The notes below the pieces were generated by a model that was not told where the DNA came from, made no database searches, and saw only the letters and a program-made list of their open reading frames with translations. This document shows, one piece after another, positions 25,029 to 36,200 of a stretch of DNA of 64,000 nucleotides (position 1 is its first letter; the number at the start of each line of letters is the position of its first letter). The position numbers and the translations under genes are program-made. Origin of the DNA: JBLIRR01 sp049472395 (lineage in GTDB: Bacteria > SZUA-182 > DTGQ01 > JBLIRR01); the NCBI GenBank assembly GCA_049472395.1, contig JBLIRR010000020.1, positions 1-64,000 on the forward strand, given 5' to 3'.

Positions 25029-25075
25029 CTATTTATTGGTGAAAAAGCATATATTTAATATTTAAGATGTGACCC
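25029..25075 (+). repeat. repeat-end copy
   Basis: CTATTTATTGGTGAAAAAGC to AAGATGTGACCCT, identical over most of its length to the last 47 bp of copy B. Copy B begins only 14 bp further on, so the arrangement is end-to-start. Confidence 0.7.
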
Positions 25076-25088
25076 TATTGTTACTATT

Positions 25089-25349
25089 TTTTGCAGAAAA
25101 TAGGTGGAGTAAAATTTTAGATATTTGGTTTCCAGAAATCTTCAGAAGGTAAAAGGACCATTATTCAAGTTACAGCAGTAGCTGTAATTTGATTCAGCTA
25201 TTCAAATGGTGATAAGCGATTATTGTCCTAATTTTTACCCAAAATCAAGGAAAAAATCCTTTAATATTAAATATTTAGCATGGCTCAACCCCAACTACCC
25301 CTATTTATTGGTGAAAAAGCATATATTTAATATTTAAGATGTGACCCCA
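25089..25349 (+). repeat. long direct repeat, copy B
   Basis: Nearly identical to 23508-23769 with roughly a dozen differences. Ends about 70 bp before the start of the large lipoprotein gene, so it may carry or affect its promoter. Confidence 0.85.
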
Positions 25350-25419
25350 TTGTGCATTGTGCTTCTCATTACAATATGCTATAATAGCATCTATAAAATA
25401 TAAAATAGGAGATGGCCTA

Positions 25420-28400
25420 ATGTATAAATTAAAAGAATTAGTATCAATAATATCTATACTATTTATAGTTTTATTATCGCTTTCTGGGTGTAAAAAAAGT
25501 CAAACAGAGGATACAACAGCCGATGAATATGTACAACCAGTATATGAATTCATGGATAGTAATAGTACGATTACCCTCTATACAGGTACAAAGAGTATTA
25601 TTGCAGATGGGAATACCTCACTCTTTATTTTCGCTGAAATCCATAACAATTCTGGGAGTATAATCGCCGATGGCCTGGAAATTACGTTTAGTACAACAGC
25701 AGGAGATATTAATCCTATAGAGGATGGTGTTCAAGATACCGCTCTTGTGACCACAAGTAATGGAATTGCTAAAACGACACTCACAAGCTCAACCCATTGT
25801 GAGTCTGCCACTATTACCGCTTCTATTGAGGGGATTACTGCCCATACTGCTGTTGATTTTATTGCAGGTTCACCCTGTTTATTAGAGATCGAGGCAACCC
25901 CCACTGATCTGTCATCAGATGGAATAAGCCAAAGCGCTATTACCATAAAGGTAGTGGATGCCTACAACAATCCTGTTGCTGATGGAACATTAGTGTCTAT
26001 TAACGCAGAGGGGGGAGGTGTTTCATCCCATATAGCTGAGACAATCATGGGTATTGCCGAGGTGACCTATACAGCTCCGCAATCTCAGCCTCTATCAGGC
26101 ATTGATACCTTATCTGTCCAGGTCGCGGGGGGAGTACACGATAGCATAGATATTACACTGAGTGAATCACCGGACAATCAAGATATACAGGAGTATGAGG
26201 CATCCGGTATTTCTTCTATCTGTTTATCAACAGGCGCAAAGAAAATCTTTGCCGATGGTAACACATCTATATTGGTATATGCAGAAATAAAGGATTCCCA
26301 TGGAGTATATGTAACCGATGACACTGAGGTTACGTTTACTACAACGGCGGGTGATATTGATTCTGCGACACCAGGTATTCAAGACAATGTTGTTGTGACA
26401 ACAACCAACGGTGGTGCACGTACATATTTGACAAGCTCAACCAATCCTGGGACAGCTACTGTTATAGTTTCAGCAAGAGGTACGATCATGACTGCTACTG
26501 TGGATTTCATACCGGGTCCGCCGTGCACACTCACGGTGGAGGCAATACCCATTGACCTTCTGGCAGATGGCAAAAGCCAAAGTACTATAATTACAACAGT
26601 ATTGGATGCTCACAGGAATCCTGTCGCAGATGGAACGCTCATCACCTTTGATCCGATTGAAGGGTCCCTCTCATCGCATATTGCCCGTACATCAGAGGGT
26701 GTAGCCAAAGTGACCTATACAGTCCCTCATTTTCAGCTCCCATCAGGCTATGAGGAGATTTCTGCCAGAACTACCAACGGAGAAACAGGCAGCGTTCATA
26801 TAAAATTGAGGGGACCACAAATTGCGGGAATACTACTGACTGCTGATCCCGAAACCCTGCCCGCAGATGGCCTTGCAAAGACAATAATACGCGCCTATGT
26901 GAGCTTTGAGGGTGGGGAGAATGTCCCGGACGGAACACTTGTCGATTTTGAAATTATAAAAGGGGGAGGCAGTTTGGAGGGAGATACGGTAATTACCACA
27001 AAAACAGTTCAAGGGATTGCTGAGGCGCAGCTTACCAGTGGCAACCACGTTGAAACCTCTACAATAAAGGCATCTACTGGGAATAGAGTAGCTGAGATTC
27101 AAGTCAGTTACATACCAGGATCGGTAAGTTTGGCTATTACTCCTAATTCATTGCTGGGGACAGGAGATCAAGTAGCTAAAGTTATTGCCACATTGTCCAC
27201 CGTATCTGGGACCTCACCACCAGATGGCGAAACAGTGATATTTGCTCTCAGTGATGATAGTTATGGATATTTTACTGACCTCAACGGACAGAATATCACC
27301 GATTCTGAGGGTATAGTGGGCACCATCATTTCAGAGGGCACTGCCCCTATCCTTTTTCATGCCTCGACACAAGAGGGAGAAGTTACTATTACAGCCACAT
27401 GGAGATCAACCGATTTCCAAATAAGTAGGGAAACCTCTGTGAAAATCCAGCCATCTCCTGCGGATATCGAATTGGCTCAAGGTTTCCCTGATCCACCACT
27501 CTTAAATGTTAAGGGTACAGGAGGTGCAGCCACTTCGCTCCTCACTTTTGATGTTATAGATGAGAGAGGGGAACCGGTCTCAAATGGGTATAGGATAGAT
27601 TTTTCTATAATAGATGGTCCAAATGGAGGAGAACTATTAATACCCTCTTCAACAAGAACCGCCAATGGACAGGTCACTACTATATTGAGGAGCGGCTGTA
27701 AATCGGGACCAGTGAGTATTAAGGCTGCATATCATAACGATTATAGAGTAAATAGTATCAGTAGTGTTATTTCCATCAGTGCCGGACCCCCTGTGGGAGA
27801 GGAATTCGGTATTGCGGCTGATTCTAAAAATATAGCGGGATTTTGGGAGGCTTACCTCAAAGATCTTATTACTGTTGGTGTTGGCGATGTTTATGGAAAC
27901 GCTATCCCCGATAAGACAGCTATCTCCTTTAAAACATATAATACAGGAGGTTTTTTTGAACCAGGAAGCAGCGTCACGACAGATGGTCTTGCATCGAGTA
28001 TACTCGTCTCTTCTTTTCCAAAGCCCCTTCAGGGATTTGTGTCAGTAACTGCAGAAGCAATCAATGGTGGCAGAACTACGCGGGTTACTTCTCTCGCTGT
28101 GACCCCTTCTCCGGATAATCATATTATCTATGCCGGTACAAATGGCGGTGGTGTATATAAATCCATAGATGGAGGTGCATCCTGGAAAAATATGAGCCGA
28201 TCTTCTAATGAAATAAACTGGGGGCAAAACTGGATAGATCCTTATATTAATGATATCGCCATAGATTCCGACTGCTCCAATATTGTATATGCAGCCACGG
28301 GCTACCTGGGCAAGGGAAATGTATATAGGAGCCTCGATGGTGGATTAAACTGGAATAGCAATAATATTGAGGAATGGTATGGCATTTTTAATACTGAGCA

Positions 28401-30198
28401 GAATGGGCACTCTATTCTTACAATTTTATGTGATGGGGATGATGATCCTGAGACTGATTACCCCTATGTATGGATAGGCACGAACGGTTTGGGAGCGCTC
28501 TATTCATCTGATGGAAAAAATTTTGAATGGGGAGGAATTGTAAAGCCTGAGGGAAACACAAAAGAGGATCCCGACTCTCATTGTCTCTATTTCAATATAA
28601 ATAAGGGAAGAATGACCATACCGACTCTCTCTTCTTACTCAAAAACAGAGACATGGACTGTTTTTTATGAGGAGGATTATTGGGTAGTAGTAGGATCTGT
28701 ATCCGGACCGCAGCGTGGTCGTGCAGAGACTTCATATACAAATAGCTCCCTCCTTTATGAATCTGATAATAAAGAAGTCAGTTTTTATATTTATCAGGGG
28801 GAAGCTCTCTTTACCCAGGGTGATTGTTTCGAGTTTCAAATAATAGAAAGTAATCTTGGTTATGGAAAGGTTGTGAGGGATATAGTCAAAGTGCCAGGAA
28901 CCCATGGAGAAAATGCGATCCTTTATGCCGGAACACCCTATGGTGTCTTTAAAAGCACGGGATTAAATAATGGAGGAAGGGTATGGGACAAGCTTTCCTC
29001 TTTTACAGGTAATAGTATAGCCACTTTAGAAATACATCCTGAATCTGATGGAACGACTGATATTTTATATGCAGGTACTGAGGATGCTGGAGTATGGATG
29101 AGTATAGATAGCGGTATAACCTGGACGAGATATTCGGAGGGTATAAGTAAGGGCTGCAGTGTCAGTATCCCCTTGCCTTCCCCGGGTAATAAGGGAAATG
29201 GAATGATGAAAGATATTACTGTGGGATCAAGTGCACAGTCTGAGAAGTGGACTGTGACCTACAAGGGTGAAGGATTATTTAATGTTTCAGCTTCAACCTC
29301 AGGACCCCAAAATGATGCACATTTGGGAGTGTCGTACACGAGCAATGATGCTTCTGTTTCCTTTACAATTCTTAAGGGAAGTCTCAATTTTGAATTAGGA
29401 GATTCTTTTATGTTCACTACGATGAGGGATACAGGCTCGAACATAAAGGACCTATTAGTGGATGCGGTGCATAACAAATTATATGCTGTTACCTATTTTT
29501 GGGGAGCTACTGATCCTCATGCTGTGGGAAATGTCTATGTGCATGAATTAACTGATATCGGAGCTATGACAAATGGTGCCTGGCACGAGCAAAATAATGG
29601 CCTTCCCCAATATGATCCCCCGGATGATCTCTCCCTTTGTGCAGAGCATGTCTTGGCTTTAGATAATGACAATGATCCACGTATAATGTATATTGGTGGT
29701 GAGGGTATAAATCTTTATAGGTCAAATATTGGGAGTGAGTTATCATGGCAGGAGAGCAAATCAGGTATTACTAATTGTATTATGTCACGAATGCCGATTC
29801 TTTTCTCTGGTGAATGCATCATGGATGTAAAGGAATATCGGATACCGCCCGATGGATTAACCTTCTATTATACCGTATATATACAGGATATAAATGGTAA
29901 TCCTCCTGTAGAAGGCTCTCGATTTATCGTTACGCATTACCGTGATTGGTTACTACCAACACGCGATACCGTAATATTACTAGATAAGGAATATAGTGAC
30001 GTCTATATAGAAGAAGGTACATTTCGGGACCCTGCTGATCCAAAAACAAATAATCCTTATACCTTTAAAATAACACCCACTACCTCTGAGGACAAGGTTT
30101 CTTTCATCTTTACACCTGCGACTTCTCACTATCCTGATCCTCCAGGCTCCTCCGGAAGCGAACAAACATTAGAGACCGGATATGATGATTATTTTTAG
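25420..30198 (+). CDS. giant surface lipoprotein with invasin-type Ig and BNR-like repeats
   Basis: The start at 25420 (MYKLKELVSI) is preferred because AGGAGA precedes it and it gives a clean lipoprotein signal with lipobox LSLSGC. About 1592 residues. From about 45 to 800 there are Ig-like Big_1/invasin modules marked by IxADGxTS and VxDGTxVxF repeats (IIADGNTSLFIFAEI, IFADGNTSILVYAEI, LLADGKSQSTI). From about 900 come BNR/sortilin-like blades (IYAGTNGGGVYKSIDGGASW, ILYAGTEDAGVWMSIDSGITW). The end resembles a further beta domain. It is anchored to a membrane by its lipid and probably exposed; adhesion or polymer binding is inferred. Confidence 0.85.
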   Translation: MYKLKELVSIISILFIVLLSLSGCKKSQTEDTTADEYVQPVYEFMDSNSTITLYTGTKSIIADGNTSLFIFAEIHNNSGSIIADGLEITFSTTAGDINPIEDGVQDTALVTTSNGIAKTTLTSSTHCESATITASIEGITAHTAVDFIAGSPCLLEIEATPTDLSSDGISQSAITIKVVDAYNNPVADGTLVSINAEGGGVSSHIAETIMGIAEVTYTAPQSQPLSGIDTLSVQVAGGVHDSIDITLSESPDNQDIQEYEASGISSICLSTGAKKIFADGNTSILVYAEIKDSHGVYVTDDTEVTFTTTAGDIDSATPGIQDNVVVTTTNGGARTYLTSSTNPGTATVIVSARGTIMTATVDFIPGPPCTLTVEAIPIDLLADGKSQSTIITTVLDAHRNPVADGTLITFDPIEGSLSSHIARTSEGVAKVTYTVPHFQLPSGYEEISARTTNGETGSVHIKLRGPQIAGILLTADPETLPADGLAKTIIRAYVSFEGGENVPDGTLVDFEIIKGGGSLEGDTVITTKTVQGIAEAQLTSGNHVETSTIKASTGNRVAEIQVSYIPGSVSLAITPNSLLGTGDQVAKVIATLSTVSGTSPPDGETVIFALSDDSYGYFTDLNGQNITDSEGIVGTIISEGTAPILFHASTQEGEVTITATWRSTDFQISRETSVKIQPSPADIELAQGFPDPPLLNVKGTGGAATSLLTFDVIDERGEPVSNGYRIDFSIIDGPNGGELLIPSSTRTANGQVTTILRSGCKSGPVSIKAAYHNDYRVNSISSVISISAGPPVGEEFGIAADSKNIAGFWEAYLKDLITVGVGDVYGNAIPDKTAISFKTYNTGGFFEPGSSVTTDGLASSILVSSFPKPLQGFVSVTAEAINGGRTTRVTSLAVTPSPDNHIIYAGTNGGGVYKSIDGGASWKNMSRSSNEINWGQNWIDPYINDIAIDSDCSNIVYAATGYLGKGNVYRSLDGGLNWNSNNIEEWYGIFNTEQNGHSILTILCDGDDDPETDYPYVWIGTNGLGALYSSDGKNFEWGGIVKPEGNTKEDPDSHCLYFNINKGRMTIPTLSSYSKTETWTVFYEEDYWVVVGSVSGPQRGRAETSYTNSSLLYESDNKEVSFYIYQGEALFTQGDCFEFQIIESNLGYGKVVRDIVKVPGTHGENAILYAGTPYGVFKSTGLNNGGRVWDKLSSFTGNSIATLEIHPESDGTTDILYAGTEDAGVWMSIDSGITWTRYSEGISKGCSVSIPLPSPGNKGNGMMKDITVGSSAQSEKWTVTYKGEGLFNVSASTSGPQNDAHLGVSYTSNDASVSFTILKGSLNFELGDSFMFTTMRDTGSNIKDLLVDAVHNKLYAVTYFWGATDPHAVGNVYVHELTDIGAMTNGAWHEQNNGLPQYDPPDDLSLCAEHVLALDNDNDPRIMYIGGEGINLYRSNIGSELSWQESKSGITNCIMSRMPILFSGECIMDVKEYRIPPDGLTFYYTVYIQDINGNPPVEGSRFIVTHYRDWLLPTRDTVILLDKEYSDVYIEEGTFRDPADPKTNNPYTFKITPTTSEDKVSFIFTPATSHYPDPPGSSGSEQTLETGYDDYF

Positions 30199-30251
30199 AC
30201 TTATGGCTTGAATCTCAATAACTTAGCTTGCTCTTTGATAGTGCAGGGCCC

Positions 30252-33200
30252 TTACATCATACTATTAATAAAACACCCTATATCAGAGCCTTTATGGTCC
30301 TTATCTCCCTCTGAAGGATAGGCAATAACCATTGTATTTGAATAACTCGTCCCTCCCGATTGGGTAAGCGCTTGCACCCGGTACATATACTCGACGTCTT
30401 GTTCTATATTTATATCAGTATAATGTGTTGTATTCGGATCATCGAGCGTGACCACAAGTGGATTAATAAAACTGCTGCCGGTATGTAAACTGCGCTGAAG
30501 TCTAAAACCCGTTTCATTCATCGAATTGTCCTCCCACACCAGGTCTATTTCTCCGTCAGGCCCTATATTCGCCTCCAAATTGCTGGGAATAATAGAGAAA
30601 GCGGCAAATGTGCTTAAATGTTTTGTCTTAAATGCAATAGTGCGCTTATCAATTTTTTCTAATTTGGGAGCGATTCCCTCTGTTTTCCATTTAATCTGAG
30701 CATCATCCTCATAGAAGCGAACTTCAACATCCGGAAGATAACCGCCCCAGACATTGGGGTCCACCTGCATATATATTTTTAAATACTCATCCTCATCATC
30801 AAACAAAAGGGCGGCAGAATCGGGCAGATCATTTTCTCCCAGAATTTCAATGGTATATTCATTGCTTATCTGCCGTGCATCTGTCTTTGGGCCTCGTGCG
30901 ATACGAACTGTTTTTCCCGTATCCGCGATAATTCCGGGAAGTATATTGACATAAGTAGTATCAAAATAGTTACCGAGTGCCTTTGAATCAAATCCTGTTA
31001 TTCCGCCCAGATACGTATCTATACTATTCTGCGTGGTGAGCCTGATAATCGGCGTTTTCGCAATTGTTGCCGGTAATGTTGTATCGGGGTGAATATCAAA
31101 GGAATACTTCATTGGCGAAACATAAATGGATTTGTCTTGAGCTGGAATCTTAAGAGTAATTCTCACCGTGCCCGTCTTTTTCCCCGCATAGTCCTTATAG
31201 AGTATCTTATAGTGTGGGACAGTGTATTGAGAACCTTGAAGCTGCATGCTCTGAGCATAATCTATTCCCCCGATTATCTCCGGCCCTTCCGAATAATCAA
31301 CCTCTGCATTGGCAATATCAGGCTTTATGACTCCCTGTTGTGCGATTATTATCGTAGTCTCATTGACAATGAGCGTCGGATTTGTGCTTTTATTTACTTC
31401 ATAGGAGGTAATAGACCAGTTTATCTTTGTCTTCAAGGTAATACCAAGCTCACTGTATTTTGAAGGATTAGGATAGGTAAGGGTATCATCCGGATTATAC
31501 TCATGGTTTACCCTGAATCCCTGCCCAGCATTGGTGAGATTAACTGTTGCGTAATCTTCCCCTGACACTATGAGAGTGTATTTCCCATCAGGAAGATAGA
31601 GATCAAAATATGCCCTATTATTTTGATCAATCCCCGTGCAATAGACACTCCTCCTATAGTCCTGGCCTATCATCACGGCAGTTGCTTTCACTTTCGCAAA
31701 ACCTATGTCCCTTCCTCCCGCATCTTGTACCCACCCCTTTATCAAACCGACAAAGGGATTCAATAGGATCAACCCCTCAAGCTCATTGTCTTTTCCGGCA
31801 ACAATAGTTATCGGTGTAATAAGCTCCGTTTCAAAGCCCGGTTTTGATACTATGAGCGTATAGCGCCCCTCATTCACGAGAAATTCAAAATTACCATTGG
31901 GATCGCTCATTGCATTCACACTATTAGGGTCAAACACAATATCACTCTCATTTACATCAACAACAGACAGGAGGGCGTCCTCTATCGGCGAGTCCTCATC
32001 CCCCATTTTACATACTTTTCCCTTGAGCAACCCCAATTTATCGGAAACACTATAGCGCAAAAGTTCCGTATCTTGTGCGCCGTAAAGATCCGTAACCTTG
32101 ACCAAGAGCTCATATCCACTCCCTACATGATTACTCATTATAGTAAGCACCGTATTACCCGATACCCATTTATTATCTTTCTCCGACAGGTAGGACACAC
32201 TCAGCTTGTCACCATATTCAACATCTTGATCGATGGTTGCACCCAAAACGAGTTCTTTGATATTAATCTTGTCACCTACCTTAAAAAGAAGGTCCCCTAT
32301 GGCATTTTTGTTGATTTCTGGCGCATGATTATTCAGCACAAATGAGTGGAAGGCTGTGGGAGGGCCCTGTGCCATATTATGATAATCACTAAAGACAAAT
32401 CTATAGTTAATTATTTTGAATACCCCGGGAGGAACGTAGGAATCAAATTTTACATTGGTGATGGCAAAATCCTTCCCTGTGCTATATTTATTGGTCGTAT
32501 TTATTTCTGCCAGGTCTTTCACCAAAAAAGGATCAGCATTCGTGTCCCAATATAACAAAAGGAGTGTCTTGCGAGGTTCATCATTATCCAGGTCTTTATA
32601 CGTAACCCTGAAGCTGAATTCATCACTGCTTTGTCCTAGCTCGGGTTTTACCCCGTTGGGATAATCCGTAGATGTGAAAGAAAGCTGAGGGATGCTGCCC
32701 ACGGCCGAAAGCAGTTGATCCTTTGTCGGGTCCCCTTTACGCGCGTCTTTTGCCTTGGCAGCTTTATTATTAGTACCTGTAAAATAAAATGTATATTTGA
32801 TCAGCTTCCCGCTCTCATAGAAAATTTTATTGTTCGCTAATTTATAAGAATAATAAGAGATTCGCATGTTTGTACTGGCATCCTTACTCGTTTTTGTAAG
32901 GCTCATATCGAATTTTTCCTCATCCTCATATGTACCATTTCCATTGATATCTATCCATACCTGCGTCGTTTGGGCCATGTTACCACTCCCGTCCTCATAT
33001 TTAATACGAAACTCGAAATTTTCAGCGAGATCGATATCAGACTTAAGTGCCTCTATTCCGTCATTTTTAAATCCGGTTTCACCAGTCCAGCTTAGAAGGG
33101 GTATTATGAGAGTAAAATAGGTATTGTTGCTTGGTGCCCCATCTGCTATGTTATATCCGTCGTGGAATAAGAATCTATACATTAACGGACCTTTTCCCTT

Positions 33201-36200
33201 ATATTCAATATCTTTTATAAAAATTTTGCCGAGGACAAGATCCTTATCATCAGGGTCCATCTCCTCCATCTGAAAGATTTCCTTTGCCGGATCGTAGGAG
33301 CCGTTATTATTAAGATCAACCAGCAGGCTTCTTCGCGGTATGAGCTTGTCAATGCTGATGGTCTGATCTAAAGCATCCATATCGGTATAAGTTATCTGAA
33401 AGTGATAAAGGGATCCGCTACTCACGCTAAGTCTTACTGCCTGGTTTTCCTCAAACTCCTCGCTCTCTGGCCATGAAAGTTCCGGTACTTCATAATAAGG
33501 AGTAAGGTAAAATGATCCTGACACCTCACTTGCATGATATCCGTCATGAAATATAAATTTATAGGTATGATTGCCGTTATTGGCCGGATTATAAAGAACA
33601 TTTACGCGACCCGTTGTGTATATCACGCCGTCCTTATAATTATTATCACCCGGATAGCGTGGGTGAAGGGCAGGGGATTGATATATGAGAGTGGTTTCAT
33701 CAAGATAACAAAGGGAAGGATTATTCGGGTCGGGCCGTTGCTTATCCGCATCCGCGTAAATCACCTGAAATGTAAATTTCCCATCGTCTTCATGCCGTAT
33801 ATAGACAAAATTCGGATCTATAACATTGAGGTTGGGATCAACAAGCACATAATTCGGATCATTGACGGCAAGATCCGGATTAATAATAACGAGGTTGGGA
33901 TCATGCTCAAATCGTATAACGGGGGGCCTGTTGAGAAAGAACTGATTGTCTTGCGCTGGTCCGATGAGAGTGCCGTGTATATCCACATAAGAGGGATTAC
34001 TCACCGCATCCTTGTACCCGTTATTAAAGATAAAGCGATAATTTATCCATCCTCCTTCCTTAGCAGGGCTCACCCACTCTGCCATGTATTCTGCTGCGAG
34101 GGATTGCTCCTGGGAAGTTGAGGTCATTTTTATCATAGAAATGTGTGCATCTATTTCCAGTTCCGTATCATCATCTGTATTTGCCCACACCCACACCTGA
34201 TGAATTGTTGGAAGATCATTGATTTCAGACTCATACACAACCCTAAAGCTTACGTTGCTCCCACTCCTTGCAATATAGGGATATACCCCTTTATCAATAA
34301 AATTAGGGTCAGCCTGTGACCAGGAAAGTTGTGGCGATTTAAACGCATATACCCTTTCTACAGCCTCTCCCTGGGCATGATTGTATGTATTGGAGAATTT
34401 AAACTGATAAAGAAGATCAGCCCCGCTAAAGCCCTCTGCAATTAAATTATCAAGGTTGATACAATATATAAAAACCCACTGTTCACCCTCTTTAAGGCTC
34501 ATCTGGCGTCTCTCATCATCCTCATAATATCCGTTTTGATTTATATCCAGCCATACCTCCGAGATAAAGGGCATTTCATTGGTAGAGTTATTTTTATCAT
34601 CATAGCGAACACTAAAGCACACCACATTAGCTTCTCTATTGAAATTCATTCCCTTTGTGGTATCGATATCCCAGAAAATCTCAGGGACAATACCCCTCGG
34701 CTCAACATATAAAACCTTCACACCAGTGCCTTCCCCCACTGAGGAATAATATCCATCGGAGAAATAAAATGTATAGTTCATGGCTTGCGTGGCATTATTT
34801 TTACCATTATAAAAAACAGGCATCTTCAGTTTATATACTACACCGGTTCTATAATTGGGATCTTTATTTACATCTGTTTCAGGCAGCATGGTATATTTTT
34901 CATCCGCCTCGAATGTTCCATTTCCATCAAGGTCAATCCGGAGCTGCTCTTCTTGAGGGGCAAGTCCCTCCGAGCTTCTATATCGTATTTTAAAGGTGGC
35001 AGGATCACCCGCCTTGACAGTCCCCGGTTCTACACCATCTGCGGTATAGCCTTGCTGACCAATCCAGGAAAGCTCAGGCCGTGATTTTCCTACATTTAAT
35101 TTGATGAATTTGTCATGCGCGCTTACATTTGTTACAGGGGAAATACTGCTATTCGTGCCCGGCTCCAGCGCCATATGAGCGCCATCGTGAAAGTAGAATC
35201 GATAGTGAAAGGTATTTGCCCTTGACTCATCCAGTGCTGAAATCCAGATAATATAATAAAAGCTCTTCCATGAAACGTACTTTTTATCTGTGGAGCTAGG
35301 GACCATCGTATATCGCTCACTCGTATCATATATCCCATTACTATTGGTATCGATCCATAATTGCGCAGAAAGGGGTGCTTGATTATCCGCATCCCTATAA
35401 TTTATTTTAAATTTAAAAAATCCATTAAGAGTGTCAATAGCATCAGGATGCACACCGTCATCTATAAATCCGGTCTCGCCCCACCACTGAAGCTCGGGGC
35501 TGGTACTCACTTTCTTCACGGTAATTGTAGGATGAACCGATCCGATGTCCTTTGCGATGTTATATTTTTCTTCAAAATGATAGCGAAAATAAATTATATC
35601 ATCATCGTCGGGATCAACATTGCAGTAATAAAATCTTTTCTCTACTGTATAATCTTTGCCATCAATATAGTTATGATCATTGGGATCTACCTCTTGCATA
35701 ACAATCGGCTCTATGTTGCTAAAATCCCCATCTCCATAACCATAAATCCGCAATTCTTTTACAATGGGCGGATTATTCTCATCATCCTTGTAATTTACCT
35801 TGAATTTTACTAAAGAGCCCCCATTTATTACTATATTCGTGTCAGCATAGGCAAGTGTTGGGGCGTTATTCACAAATACAAAGGAATGATCCTTATTCGG
35901 CACGCCTGTCGCACAATTATATCCATCATGGAAATGAAAGCGGAATGAATAGGATTCTCCCTTAATAATCATATCAGGATCAAATCGAATAGCATAAGTA
36001 TAGGCCACACCCTGTGAAAAATTCTGATTATTAGGATCTTTTGTCATAATATACCCTTCATTAGGCATATAGTCGTTATCCCTGTCCATATCAATATAGA
36101 GTGTTGCCCCTTTCGGCCCCACATTATCACTATCTTTATAGATTATTGTAAAGGTATAATCTCCATTTTGAGGATCAATGCTTACACAACTAGTAGCATC

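Larger units (their letters stand above)
24311..25419. other. repeat-rich intergenic region
   Basis: About 1.1 kb without a convincing gene. It holds a diverged repeat (24565-24650), a CGAGTA-rich tandem stretch (24791-24896), a REP-like palindrome near 25000, a repeat-end copy (25029-25075) and copy B of the long repeat (25089-25349). A leftward open frame of 76 codons over 24756-24986 is an artefact of the tandem stretch. Confidence 0.6.

Noticed and set aside
33534..34121. 195-codon frame antisense to the giant repeat gene
   Set aside because: It follows from codon bias on the opposite strand; Ile/Arg-rich without domains.
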